64,000 nucleotides of DNA from Agrypnia vestita. Taxonomy: Eukaryota; Arthropoda; Insecta; Trichoptera; Phryganeidae. This document shows positions 28,901-35,897 of the stretch, in pieces. A model generated the notes under the pieces. The model was given only the letters and a program-made list of their open reading frames with translations. It did no database searches and had not been told where the DNA came from. Position numbers and translations under genes: made by a program. The stretch is taken from positions 106,522 through 170,521 of the forward strand of contig JADDOH010000311.1 of NCBI GenBank assembly GCA_016648135.1, in the 5' to 3' direction. How positions within the stretch are numbered: position 1 is the stretch's first letter; each line of letters opens with the position of its first letter.

Positions 28901-31900
28901 AAAGATAAATGACTCACGACCTTTCTTAAACTATTTTCTGGTTTTTTAACAGTCATCGGTAATTTTATGTCAAGGTGAAGAAATGACACATGAAGAAATT
29001 AAGAAGAAGATACATATGAAGCTATTTATATAGGAAAAGTGTAAAATAATTCGAAAAAATATTATATACAACATGTCAAGTAATTAACGCAAATCCTGAA
29101 AGTAATTTGTTAAGAATCGGCTACTGGTCTAAAATGTTCAAGCAACCATGACCTATGGAGATATGCAATATCAAAGTTTGCATTATTTTTTCAATATTTC
29201 TGACTTATTTTTTGCAAAAAATGTTAACTATCATTACAGTAACTAATATCGATTATGAAAAAATCATTTGTTTCAATATTACTTAAATAAAATAATAAAA
29301 ACCTTGTAAAAAAATGTTTTTCAATTTTTGTAATGTTTTTATCATTTTATTTAAGTTGTATTGAAGCAAATGAATTTTTCATAACCGATATAAGTTACTG
29401 TAATGATAGTTCAACTTTTTGCAAAAAATAAGTCAGAAATATTGAAAAAATAATGCAAACTTTGATATTGCGTGTCTCCATAACTATTGATATTAGGTCA
29501 TGGTTGCTTGAACATTTTAGACTAGTAGTCAATTCTTAACAAAGTACTTTCAGGGTTTGCGTTAATTAGGTGACATGTTGTATATGTACATTTAAGAGAA
29601 TATTGCTTAATATTTCACTTTAAAAATTTAGAGTTATCATTACCGGCTACAAAATCTATATATATATATATATTATTCTATGTCATAGGAAGGATTAATA
29701 TGGACAGACGGACAGACAGTCAGAGAGATAACGAAATTATTATATTTAGATATGCCTTACGGTCAAAGTAAAACACACATCTTAAGAATACGCAAATGGA
29801 ACTTATTTATATTTGGCTAAAAGATCATTGTACAAGATTACAGTTATTTGTTGATTATCCGTATTAAGAATAGCTACCGAAAAATGCTAAGCCTTAAGCA
29901 GCTACTGTAAATATGTACACAGTCACGTCCAAAGTAATCAAAGATATTTTATAAATCTTAGCCAAATATTAGACTAAGGTTGCAAGTTAACTTTTCATTT
30001 TTGGTTACACAAGTTGTTAGGTTAATAACAATGTTAGCACACTAAATTTAAAGACTTTTAATTATTTTATTTATTTATTTATTTATCAATTGAAAAACTA
30101 ACAAATTTAGAATATTTACCTACAGTTATTTGTAAAAATAAGTTGTGGGGTATAAAAGTTAAGGCAGCAATATCCAGAAATTTTTTAAAAAAGCTTTGAG
30201 TGCAGTCACCGAGGATTTCTAATTTAAAATTTACTTAATTCTAGATTTTATGTATTTATCCCTTCCACAATCACATTTCCTATAAATGTATAGGCCGTTT
30301 TCTATAAAATCTCGAATTCAATACATTATAAATTCGTAATCCTCGATGACTGCATTAATTTTTTTTGGGATATTGCTGCCTTTGCTTTTATGCTTCACAA
30401 ATAATACATACGGTTTTTACTCCCTTTATATTAACTCATGGCGTCTGATTGATTGATTGCTTGTCTGACGAAAAAACTTTGGATCGATTTTTAATCCTTT
30501 TCCCGTGATCAAATCGAGCTGAAACTTTGCAAGCAGACTCGTGGCGACGATCAAAAAGATCTCTCAAATTTTCGTTAAAAAAAAAATTATAGTATAATTT
30601 TGGATTTTTAGAAATTTTAATGGTTTGTTCAAATTGGAATCATTACAAAAATATGATTACTACCAACGGCGGCCTGATAACGTCACGGAATATTTAAAAT
30701 TTTAATTACTCCGTCGGTAGGTATAATAGATACTTCACTACGAATTTCGAAAATTTATGACAATTGGTTCACAGATGACAAGAAGAAATCAAATAATAAC
30801 GAGATATTTTTAGAGATTTTTGACATAGATATTTGTCTAGGCATGTTTCATTTTCATTCAATCAATTATTTAATTACATGATGGTAAACTTAATTTACAA
30901 AGAAAGGGAGTAAAATAAAAACTTGGTTTTTATGGGTTAGTTTTTTATAAAGTTTATTCATAAAAAGAAACATTTTCTTTGAACCAATAATTTATTGATA
31001 AATCATCATGTCTTTAAATCAATGGTTCCAACGAACAAATTTAAAAGATAAATATTTCAAAAAAGGTTTTGATTATTTGTAATATGGAAGTGTTAATTAA
31101 TAGAAAATGATGATGAAAAGATAATCGGCCGGAAAGAATAAATTAGTGATTTAAACAAGTGTTTCCTTTTTATAAATAATTTGTAATAATAAAATTTGTT
31201 TTATTTTTTGATTAATTAATTTTCATTTATAAATACAATAATCGAAGTGCTATTTTTTTATAATTTCGTTGATAATGAAAAATATAAATGTTTTTGTTAA
31301 TTTTAGTCGAAATCTCCTTCGTGGACATAAGCCATTCTATACCTTTTTAAACACACCTTTTGAAATCCTTTAATAGTATATTTTAAACACGGAATATATT
31401 CAAGCCGTAGGTATCTATAGAAAAAGTCTTGTATAATATTATAATACTAGCTGTTTATATTGCATACATCATGTATTATTGGAAATTTTCAAATAATTCA
31501 TTTGCATAATTCTGTTATTTTGTACTGAAATTGTGAGGCCATAAGCAATTGTGCATAATCATGAGAATATTTGTCTTTGTTAGCCGTGTGTAAACTAAAC
31601 TTTTTGAAAAAGGCATAATTTATTAGTTACCTAACTACTGATGAAAACCTTTTGGTACCATAGTTTTCTGTTTTATTAAATTATCACTTAAATTGAGATT
31701 TTAACTTGGATTCTCCGGAAGTCTTAACGTCTATATATTTTCTGATATCGGCCAGAAATACCCTTTCACAAGCATTCTTTCATTGCAACAAAAGCAACAC
31801 ATCTCACCAAAAATACTCCACCATCAACAGACTTTCCATCCTAGGAAACGAATATGCACAAATTGCAGTTATTCTCAACGTTAACTTAAGTCGTTACCGA

Positions 31901-34900
31901 AATCTCCTAAAAAAACATTTTATTGTTAGATTATTTTATTAAACTTTGTTAATATAATACATATATGAATACATATCTTCGTTCATACTGATAAACACTT
32001 TATAATTGTCTTTACTTAATTTGTGATTTATGTAAGGTACTTAGAAAAAAAATTTTTTTTTAAACATTCTGTCACAGTATTATTAATTTGTAAAGAGATA
32101 AACAAAACCCCGTTTTTATGGGAGGGGATTGGATCAGTGCCGAAGAATATCCCCCTTACGTCTATTTAAGGTACATTTTACATACGCATTATTCTAACAT
32201 AATCAAATCCCTAGCAAACAAAAAAAAACAACAAACAACAATTATTACAAAAGATATTGTTTTATAAATTTCATATGTTTGTATGTATGTATGTATGTAT
32301 ATGTATACATTTATAAACGATCATGCATGCAGATATATATATTTACATATATAATGCACACTGTTATTAAGATATGTGTAAGATTTTTTTTATTGTAATG
32401 TGTAAACCGTAGAAATAAAATAAATAATTATAAATATTTTAATAATAATAAATAAATATTTTTAGCCTCTCAAGATTATACTGCGTTGGACGAGAGATTA
32501 TTTTGATGCAATCACAAAAATGTATCAGCTATAGAAAGCGACAGCATTCGACAATTCGAAGCATTTCTTCCACTTTTTAACTTTTTTTTTCAAAACCAAA
32601 TTTATTAATCAATTAGAAAGACATCCAAAAAAATCGAATCAACGAAAAAATATTTTGGTTGCTACCGGGACTCGAATTCGGATCCCCTATCTATCCGGGA
32701 AAGTTCGTGACCTTTACGCAACATCAGCCTATACCTTTCCGTCAATATATCGACATTATCTGTAAGTCTCATTTTATTAATTGATTAACATATATTACCC
32801 ATTTTTAAGCAATCCACTTTTATAATTCGGTAGTCATAAATTACTTTGTGTATCTGCCGCCGGTTTCATTTAAGCGACATAATAACTGGTTGAAACTAGA
32901 GATAAGGTACAGATACACATGCTTATTTAGTGGCATGCTAATGAGCATGCCACTAATAAGCATGCCCTAACAACTGTACACACTTGCTCATTACTGGCAT
33001 GCTTATTAGTGGCATGCTCATAAATAAGCATGCCCAAAGCTAACAATCAAACACACATGTTTATTAGTGGCATGCTCTTGTCATACAATAGAGACGCTCT
33101 TGTTCAAAATGGAAACTTTGCAAACTGAAATAGAAAATTCAAGTGAACCAATAAATCGAAAAAGTTCCCGAGTTTCCATTTTCAGGCCTATTAATAAAGT
33201 TTCATAAACATTATTTCTCACTATATTATTTTTACACAACGGTGACTGAGTATTCCACAGATATTCGTGATTCCTATAATAAGTCACGAAAAGTAATGTT
33301 TTATCATCTCCCCAACGCGCCATATTTGTTTCATCTGTCGCGGACTGAGAAGATCGCATTGATAATACTAGCCGCGAAGCCCGCGAATGACATAAGCATG
33401 CTCATAATAAGCAAGTCTGTTCACACATGCTCCAAAGATACCCCTTCTCTATGGTGAATGACAGTGGCATGCTCAAAAATCAAGTGCGTACACACATGCC
33501 ACTAATAAGCAAGGCCTAAAGAAGGTCGATACTGCGCATGCTCACGTGCCACTAAATAAGCATGTGTATCTGTAGCTATATTCTTAATATCCTGAACTGA
33601 AAGATTATAGACATAATAAATATTTTTATTTACTTTAAAAAAATATTAAAGGTACACAGTTTTCATTTTATGACGGTAATATTTCGGTATTTATTATCTA
33701 CTCCTCCACAACTTATCCCTCAATTTGGTTATATTTACAAGTGATTTGCTTAATTTGACTTTCATTCGAATCCAGAAGCTAATTTGTAACTGCCTACAAA
33801 TCTTTTTGTTTAATTTTGATATATTATTTTTTCTGTTATTATTTATTATCGATCAGTTATCATTATCAAATGTTTTGTGGAAAATTTTATTGTATTTTAG
33901 CGGCCTAATGAAAATGGAAATTTAATGACCGCAGCTACTACACAACACTGCTCTGCTAAGATTAAAGGAAATATCTTCAAAAAGGGCACTAAGAGAAAAA
34001 CGAGGTTAAAGTGTTTTTTTTGGCTGTTTAAGCAGGTTTTTTTTTACGCCTCAACAGGCCAGGAGGTCCAATTACAGAAGCGAAATACATCACAAAACAA
34101 CCAGGCTTATTATATCACATAGATTAAAATTGTGACCTCACCGGGAATCGAACCCGGAATCCTCGGTATGGGAAGCCAGTGTCATACCCACTACGCTACG
34201 AGGGCTGCCTTTGTTTTATATGTTTTATAGAAAGTAGTTACTGATTTTGGATCAAATTCATATAAAACATATTTTAACTGACTTTTTTTACTGCGGAACC
34301 TTAATAAATCGAAATATAATAAAAACAACAAAATCACGTACTGAATTTACCTAAGTTTTTTTTTTATTGTTTATTTATAATAATCTATTTAAATGTATTT
34401 TTATAGACATCTTGCAAAACTGCGTATGTAGTTTGTGCACAACAATATATTTCAGTATATGTATTATATTAAGAACACTTAAAAATCTTAAAACACTTAA
34501 TCCTTAAAAAAATTCACTATAGTATTAAGTATACAAAAAATTCAAATTGTCGCAGTTCATTGTGTTTCATAATTTTTCTATATTTTTTGTTCCCGTTTCA
34601 TTTAATAGCATATCAGGTAGTTTATTAAATAGTTTTGGAATTACATACTGTTTAATCCGGTTTCCGTAAAAATTATTTGTTCTATTTCTAGTTTTTTATT
34701 CGTTATTTGTCTTGTCATATATCTGTATTGTACTTGTGTTTTTAATCTGTAATTCGCATATTCTTCTGTCAGTTTGTAATGAATACATTTTTGAATCGGT
34801 AAAATTTTTTATGTACATTTTAAATAGATTGTCGGTTGGTCGTTACATGCTTATTTTTGTTTGAGTTTGTTAATGGCAGTACATAGCACCACCCACCCTC

Positions 34901-35154
34901 GTTTTCATTATTGAACAACAATATTCCTTGAAACATCTTGAGTCCATGAATAATCAAATTATATAAACTAAAAGTATTAACCTACCTGAGAAATACGAGT
35001 AGATATCTGGTATTTCTTCATCATTGCAGACACCCTGGTCCGGGATCCTGGTGCCATTTCCGAAGGTAGTCGGCAGCCCCAGTCTTCCACCGAGGTGTGT
35101 GGCCACCACATCCTTGGCCACTTCTTCATCAGCAGAGCCTTGGATAACATCCAT
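932..35154 (-). CDS. Organic solute transporter alpha-like paralogue, 5' part only (gene A)
   Basis: A second OST-alpha/SLC51A-like gene on the same strand, represented here by two coding exons (34986-35154 and 932-1083) that together encode 107 residues. Both boundaries and phases are identical to gene B. Exons equivalent to 3-7 must lie off the left edge. The N-terminus carries one NGT glycosylation site. The intervening intron would be 33.9 kb. I found no competing exon 2 inside it, so joining the exons is an inference from phase and homology. Copies A and B are head-to-tail, with about 12.5 kb between the stop of B and the start of A. Confidence 0.75.
1084..1867. other. AT-rich intronic sequence
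   Basis: I see no gene or recognisable repeat. It is the start of the very long gene A intron 1 in plus coordinates. Confidence 0.4.
1868..2336. repeat. AT microsatellite block
   Basis: Degenerate (TA)n and TATAGA units in two sub-blocks (1868-1998 and 2125-2330), with many short palindromes. Confidence 0.85.
3071..3156 (+). mobile_element. MITE family M1 terminal fragment
   Basis: The run TATGCCCAAATTTTTCAAG...CTGGATTTTATCCCC...CATTAAACAAGATATATT is the end of the M1 family found at 4740, 15200, 17460, 48800 and 51260. The inverted repeat at 3157 interrupts it. Confidence 0.6.
3157..3600. mobile_element. 128-bp inverted repeat with hammerhead-like cores
   Basis: Arms 3157-3284 and 3473-3600 are near-perfect reverse complements around a 188-bp loop. 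Each arm holds CTGAAGA, a perfect GGGAAC/GTTCCC hairpin and GAAA (left arm on the minus strand, 3220-3247; right arm on the plus strand, 3510-3536). The architecture resembles the terminal repeats of Penelope-like retroelements. No reverse transcriptase is present, so the element type is inferred. Confidence 0.6.
3296..3350 (+). other. G-rich tract with G-quadruplex potential
   Basis: Several runs of three or more G end in an uninterrupted run of about 14 G. It lies in the loop of the inverted repeat and is very unusual in this AT-rich window. Confidence 0.7.
3808..4137 (+). repeat. 82-83 bp tandem repeat, four copies
   Basis: Units start at 3808, 3890, 3973 and 4055 with TTAGGCATGTTAAGAATAA, continue A-rich, and end near AGCAGAAAA. 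Purine-rich, with no coding potential. Confidence 0.85.
4285..4470 (+). mobile_element. MITE M1 left-half fragment
   Basis: Shows GAGTCGAAGCTATATTTTC, GGGCTTACGACCTATCGTAC, GGCTGGCTTAAG and ACAATGTAACGTTCA in the order seen in the other M1 copies. Confidence 0.7.
4735..5470. mobile_element. MITE M1 copy with inverted ends
   Basis: The left end has GATGTCTCATAGAGACGAAG (about 4817) and the right end its inverse, CTTCGTCTCTATGAGAGG (about 5445). The outer piece TATGTCCAAATTTTTTCAAG precedes it. The spacer carries no transposase. A hAT MITE inserted immediately to the right. Confidence 0.7.
5479..5905. mobile_element. hAT-type MITE with perfect 8-bp target duplication
   Basis: Ends are CAGTGGCGTGCA and TGCACGACACTG, flanked by CATATGTT at 5471-5478 and 5906-5913. 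It is 427 bp and non-coding. The 8-bp duplication and CA-GTGGCG end fit the hAT superfamily. A second, truncated copy lies at 18562. Confidence 0.9.
5914..6836. other. Unassigned intronic sequence
   Basis: Contains an M1-like trace (AAAATCCAGTACTGTTCTG near 5940) and a CAGGGGCGTTCAC hAT-like end near 6410 whose partner I could not place. No supported gene. Confidence 0.35.
6837..6965 (+). mobile_element. Repeat family P1 copy (Penelope-like end, inverted junction)
   Basis: CTGATGA (6852-6858), hairpin GGACCC/GGGATCC, then GAAAC and CATCGGTC, followed by ACGGCAGAATATCC and the closing GAACGGCCGTGAAAACC. A perfect 13-bp palindrome (6837-6849 with 6852-6864) shows that it abuts an inverted truncated copy. 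The same family occurs at 44.4, 52.0, 58.7, 61.9 and 62.6 kb. Confidence 0.65.
7232..7416 (+). other. Possible orphan coding exon
   Basis: An open 61-codon stretch after a weak AACAG acceptor, ending exactly at AAG followed by GTAAGT, a good donor. The peptide is acidic at first (DHSDADNREITDWSDG). No partner exon and no family were recognised. It could equally be a relic of a mobile element, because MITE sequence starts right after it. Confidence 0.2.
7420..7520 (+). mobile_element. MITE family M3 left-end fragment
   Basis: TAGTAGCAAAAGCTTCCTGAG with TCTTCTTCATTCAATTTTGA matches the ends of the complete copy at 27323-27804. Confidence 0.6.
7603..8011. mobile_element. MITE family M4 copy
   Basis: Ends carry ATACTCCCTTT and its inverse AAAGGGAGTAATG. 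The interior has CTTGCAAAGTTTCAGCTCGA and GACGCCACGAGTTAATATAA, both repeated inverted at 30411-30600. Non-coding. Confidence 0.6.
8012..8825. other. AT-rich intronic sequence
   Basis: Contains M3/foldback-like words (AAATGCAAACTTTGATATCA near 8170) and an isolated CAGGGGCGTATGGAG hAT-like end near 8327. No gene seen. Confidence 0.35.
8826..8945 (-). pseudogene. LINE 3'-end fragment
   Basis: On the minus strand it reads YFTGVGYK followed by a stop and an A/T-rich tail. The same C-terminus (SRDYYFMGVGFK) is at 62420-62535. The family is probably a non-LTR retrotransposon; only the last few dozen bases of coding sequence survive. Confidence 0.4.
9045..9120 (-). mobile_element. Degenerate tRNA-like SINE head
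   Basis: GGGAATCGAAACC (box B-like on the minus strand) and GGTGAGAGCCGGATATCCTA at tRNA-like spacing. Too decayed to be a tRNA gene. Confidence 0.4.
9121..10600. other. Unassigned intronic sequence
   Basis: Contains a CpG-richer patch (9480-9720) with TTCTAGAGCCTTCC-type words that could be a decayed LTR, and otherwise AT-rich filler. Overlapping ORFs on both strands (9470-9722) look like composition artefacts. Confidence 0.35.
10610..10700 (-). mobile_element. tRNA-derived SINE (family S1)
   Basis: On the minus strand, A-box-like TGGTCTTGTGGTTAGG and box B GGTTCGAACC at tRNA spacing are followed by CCAGCAAATTAGTCAT. The same tail follows the copy at 57955. No acceptor-stem pairing, so not a functional tRNA. 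Confidence 0.7.
10701..11790. other. Unassigned intronic sequence
   Basis: AT-rich. The 96-codon minus-strand ORF at 11183-11473 has no recognisable domain, and I do not annotate it as a gene. Confidence 0.35.
11791..11825 (+). repeat. CTGT microsatellite
   Basis: A short run of imperfect GTCTGTC units. Confidence 0.7.
11880..11965 (-). mobile_element. tRNA-derived SINE head
   Basis: On the minus strand, GGCGGCCGTAGCAACATGCG and box B-like GGGGTTCAAGCC are about 45 bases apart. GC-rich against its surroundings. Confidence 0.6.
12905..12955 (-). mobile_element. SINE family S1, truncated
   Basis: Box B GGTTCGAGCC and GCATTCCGGGACGCCAGCAA on the minus strand match the 3' half of the S1 head; the A box is lost. 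Confidence 0.5.
12956..14254. other. Unassigned intronic sequence
   Basis: Contains GGGTTCATAAAAAAAATCTG-type sequence and a repeat (13130-13330, TGGTCGAGCGATG) that recurs at 18240-18480 next to a hAT MITE. No gene. Confidence 0.4.
14255..14460 (+). pseudogene. LINE C-terminal fragment
   Basis: Reads QWLGQSTAEVLWAAVNNVF then a stop, followed by a GAA-rich tail. This is the usual C-terminus and tail of endonuclease/reverse-transcriptase LINEs that insert 5'-truncated. Frameshifted upstream. Confidence 0.5.
14590..15275. mobile_element. MITE M1, most complete copy
   Basis: The left end has AATCAAGATAG and CATAGAGACGAGACGAAGC; the right end has GTAGCTTCGTCTCTATGAGA and ATATATCTTTATTAATGATA, an inverted pair. 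The interior keeps GGCTGGCTTAAGTGATCAC and CAATGTAACGTT. About 690 bp, non-coding. Confidence 0.75.
15276..17035. other. AT-rich intronic sequence
   Basis: Includes an AATTGT microsatellite-like patch (15341-15384) and a repeat at 16068-16122 (GAACTGTGGCTCCCTCATC) that recurs inverted at 42850-42905. No gene. Confidence 0.4.
17036..17520. mobile_element. MITE M1 copy
   Basis: Left end CTTATAGAGACGAAG, interior GGGCTTACGACCTATCGTAC, right end TTCTTCTCTATGAGATATTT and CTTGATTAATGATGTCTC, in inverted arrangement. Confidence 0.75.
18009..18232. mobile_element. hAT-type MITE
   Basis: 224 bp with ends CAGGCGCGTGCAGTG and CACTGAACGCCCCTG, flanked by GGATATAG and GCACATAG (6 of 8 match). A relative with a perfect duplication is at 42915-43145. 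Confidence 0.8.
18562..18905. mobile_element. hAT-type MITE, truncated
   Basis: Begins CAGTGGCGTGCAGTGGGTAT and follows the reverse complement of the 5479-5905 element for about 340 bp. It then loses similarity before the second end. Confidence 0.7.
19321..19668 (+). repeat. 178-bp tandem duplication
   Basis: Two copies offset by 178 bases share AGCAGTCGAAATATACAGG through CAAATATTTTATAATACG, with few substitutions. The duplication is therefore fairly recent. Confidence 0.85.
20085..20225 (+). mobile_element. MITE family M2 fragment
   Basis: A relative of M1 with AGAAGTCTCGCGGAGACGAA, GGGGTGGCCCAGGGCTTATC and ACAATGCAACGTTCACCAA. The GGTGGCCCAGG words define M2 here. Confidence 0.6.
20590..20805 (-). 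pseudogene. LINE C-terminal fragment
   Basis: On the minus strand it reads ALEWYPRNVKRQKGRQIKRW, then KDDLPK and IARDRDELKK. This is the pattern near the C-terminus of insect endonuclease/reverse-transcriptase LINEs. No catalytic region is retained. Confidence 0.6.
21571..21735 (+). pseudogene. LINE C-terminal fragment
   Basis: Reads MQGKIEREGRKRISWW, a common C-terminal signature of RTE-like elements (IMQGKIEG-RKRISW). It ends with a GAAGAAGAAAAA-type tail. Confidence 0.55.
21801..21952. mobile_element. Short foldback element
   Basis: Outer arms AGCTTTGTATAAACTACG and its inverse ACTTTATACAAAGTT enclose inner arms GGACGGACGCACAATAA and TTATTGTGCATCCGTCT. About 150 bp, with no coding sequence. 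Confidence 0.6.
22041..22397 (-). other. Unassigned 118-codon ORF
   Basis: ATG-initiated and open, but its 3' third translates a TA microsatellite and it has no recognised domain. The first 45 codons have balanced composition and several cysteines. It could be chance or an unrecognised exon. Confidence 0.15.
22398..23915. other. Unassigned intronic sequence
   Basis: A GC-richer patch (23080-23230, with imperfectly repeated GTGGCCATTGGTGTCTGC and GTGGCCACTGCGCAGC) sits in AT-rich sequence. No gene recognised. Confidence 0.35.
23920..24245 (+). pseudogene. LINE C-terminal fragment
   Basis: Reads LGHVKRMIKKRMVMEEN and, further on, GQKSVALHSVYPRRKRCEG before a stop. The GHV-RM pattern and basic end are typical of LINE C-termini. 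Several stops and frame changes. A related tail is at 46600 and possibly 62150. Confidence 0.55.
24988..26031 (-). mobile_element. Degenerate mariner transposon
   Basis: Inverted ends GGTTGTTTGGAAAGTAATTT (left) and GGTTGTTCGGAAAGTAATTT (right, inverted) enclose a decayed minus-strand transposase. Readable blocks in several frames, from the N-terminus, are FAKFCSGNFDVKDAPSSG, REIAERLNLSNSSIHDL, LRRLDACDLLLKRQGNDQ, RIITGDEKWAVYNN (first catalytic Asp), LSVWWDVKAIVLFEL and LPKRWQKVLDQ. The block with the second catalytic Asp (HQDNAR-type) is missing. At about 1.04 kb it is shorter than intact mariners (about 1.3 kb). Non-autonomous. Confidence 0.88.
26032..27322. other. AT-rich intronic sequence
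   Basis: No gene or clear repeat. Several short ORFs are all composition artefacts. Confidence 0.35.
27323..27804. mobile_element. MITE family M3, complete copy
   Basis: Ends GGTATCTCTTAG and the inverse CTAAGAGACATCC, each followed inward by TCTTCTTCATTCAATTTTGA or its inverse. About 480 bp. Half copies are at 7420, 37868 and 44060. Confidence 0.7.
27805..29063. other. Intronic sequence with M4 fragments
   Basis: 27930-28290 carries M4 words (TACTCCATATCCC; GAGTATAATAAAAATTTGG) around an unrelated GC-rich insert (28025-28125). No gene. Confidence 0.4.
29064..29585. mobile_element. Foldback element with about 200-bp arms
   Basis: Starts ATATACAACATGTC and ends with the inverse GACATGTTGTATAT. 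Both arms carry TAATTAACGCAAAYCCTGAA, GTTCAAGCAACCATGACCTA and AAAGTTTGCATTATTTTTTC. The centre is AT-rich and non-coding. The arm sequence is distantly shared with M3. Confidence 0.8.
30143..30400. mobile_element. MITE family M5 copy
   Basis: Inverted ends TTGTGGGGTATAAAAG and TTGTGAAGCATAAAAG (inverse), then AAGGCAGCAATATCC and CAGTCACCGAGGATTTCTAA. 258 bp. A second copy is at 49721-49915. Confidence 0.75.
30411..30960. mobile_element. MITE M4 copy, inverted and interrupted
   Basis: TTTACTCCCTTTATATTAAC and ATGGCGTCTG at the left; GAAAGGGAGTAAAATAAAAA and TTGGTTTTTATGGGTTAG at the right. The AGCTGAAACTTTGCAAGCAG block matches 7895-7915 inverted. Confidence 0.55.
31700..32455 (+). pseudogene. 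Probable LINE 3' end (78-codon C-terminus and tail)
   Basis: An open stretch 31706-31942 contains INRLSILGNEYA and VNLSRYRNLLKKHF. It resembles the terminal residues of some Jockey/CR1-like proteins (an R-x-L-N core followed by a basic F-K-x-L segment). About 500 bases later come AATAAA signals and an A/T-rich tail. The assignment rests on pattern only. Confidence 0.35.
32590..32790 (-). mobile_element. tRNA-derived SINE (family S3)
   Basis: Box B-like GAATTCGAGTCCC and GGCTGATGTTGCG on the minus strand, bounded by TTATTAATCAATTAGAAAGAC and its partial inverse TTAATTGATTAA. The same boundaries flank the copies at 38065 and 55324. Confidence 0.6.
32910..33572. mobile_element. DNA element with dense subterminal GCATGC motifs
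   Basis: 663 bp flanked by TA on both sides. The 28-bp inverted ends (starting CAGATACACATGC, ending in TTTAGTGGCATG or TTTAGTGGCACG) match at 27 of 28 bases. At least eight more copies of TTATTAGTGGCATG or its inverse, often fused at GCATGC, fill the outer 170 bp on each side. The centre (33080-33390) has short overlapping ORFs on both strands and no transposase domain. Confidence 0.85.
33575..34125. other. AT-rich intronic sequence
   Basis: No gene recognised; two adjoining 65-codon ORFs look like chance. Confidence 0.35.
34130..34210 (-). mobile_element. tRNA-derived SINE (family S2)
   Basis: On the minus strand, box A TAGCGTAGTGG and box B GGTTCGATTCC are exact matches at tRNA spacing, between GCAGCCCTCG and GGTGAGGTC, which do not pair as an acceptor stem. 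A rearranged relative is at 45860-46005. Confidence 0.75.
34565..34800 (-). pseudogene. LINE C-terminal fragment
   Basis: On the minus strand it reads YGNRIKQYVIPKLFNKLPDM, then LLNETGTKNIEKL before a stop. The P-K-x-FN-KLP core matches the end of Jockey/CR1-type reverse-transcriptase proteins (P-x-x-WN-x-LP). It lies just downstream of gene A exon 1 in transcription order. Confidence 0.6.
34986..35154 (-). CDS. Gene A coding exon 1
   Basis: 169 nt: 56 codons plus one base, from ATG 35154 to donor GTAGGT. An upstream in-frame GTG at 35166 is not used, since ATG starts MDVIQG. It ends DIYSYFS, parallel to DTLSYFA in gene B, with the same phase-1 splice. Confidence 0.8.
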
Positions 35155-35159
35155 CGTTT

Positions 35160-35222
35160 GTTTCACTGCTCACGAAGATCACTGACACCTGTGTTTACTG
35201 TACTGTATCCATTAATATTAGA
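35160..35222 (-). promoter_or_regulatory. Possible gene A core promoter
   Basis: On the minus strand an insect Inr-like TCAGT (35181-35185) lies 27 bases before the ATG, and an AT-rich TAATATTAA lies about 30 bases further upstream. Both are weak matches, and position is the main argument. Confidence 0.25.
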
Positions 35223-35832
35223 TTTTTAAACAGCTTGACTCTGATAACAATAACTGATAAAAGGTTTAACAAGTTTGATGATTGTTTAAAAATTATCTAA
35301 TGTTTTCCTCAATTTTGAATGAAAATATGGATTGTAGATTTCTAAGAAATTTGAAAATTTTAAAAAATTTCTAAGAAAATTTCATTTCGAAATGTGACTG
35401 ACTATTGTGTAATAATTTCGATTTTTTTTTTCGCATTTCTATTTCGCGAATGCTTTTCCTCAAAATATTTATCTTGTAAACCTCCTCGCTAGGCGACCAC
35501 TAGAGGACTGAGAACATTCTTGTGATTGGGTAATTACCATTTAATTTCTAAGGTAAAGGCAAGTAAGGTACTTGCGTTGTTAGTCAGTTAAGTCTACGGG
35601 TGGACTAAAAACTCAACTGTAATTAATTTTATTCTATTGATAGAATCGGCGTCAACTTTGTAGTGTTTCGTAATGATCTTCGTTAAGGATAATTTGTAAA
35701 TTAGACACTGTTTAATTCCACATGTGTTTATTAACACAACTCAAGTTTCGAAAGTAACAGTAAATGTCGTCGATTGGTGAAGATATTAAACTTATTAATT
35801 TTAATTTTATTAATAATCATTTTTTATTTCAG
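35223..35832. other. Upstream region of gene A
   Basis: AT-rich. A plus-strand Inr-like TCAGTT at about 35584 could start a divergent transcript, but no gene is established. Confidence 0.25.
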
Positions 35833-35897
35833 AAAAACCAATGACATTGGAATTCTAATCGATCGAATGGATGATATTACAAAAAAATTATGTTATG
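35833..35897 (+). other. Possible orphan coding exon
   Basis: TTTATTTCAG acceptor, 65 nt, then donor GTAAGC. One frame is open: TNDIGILIDRMDDITKKLCY. The splice sites are good for an isolated stretch, but joining it to nearby upstream or downstream candidates meets stops soon. It may be a chance match or a non-coding RNA exon. Confidence 0.25.

Noticed and set aside
33081..33457. Two overlapping ORFs in the TA-flanked element
   Set aside because: They have no transposase motif and lie in the centre of a non-autonomous element.
34130..34210. Possible tRNA gene with exact A and B boxes
   Set aside because: The ends do not form an acceptor stem and the sequence belongs to a repeated SINE family; the same applies to the heads at 10610, 38065, 51640 and 55512.
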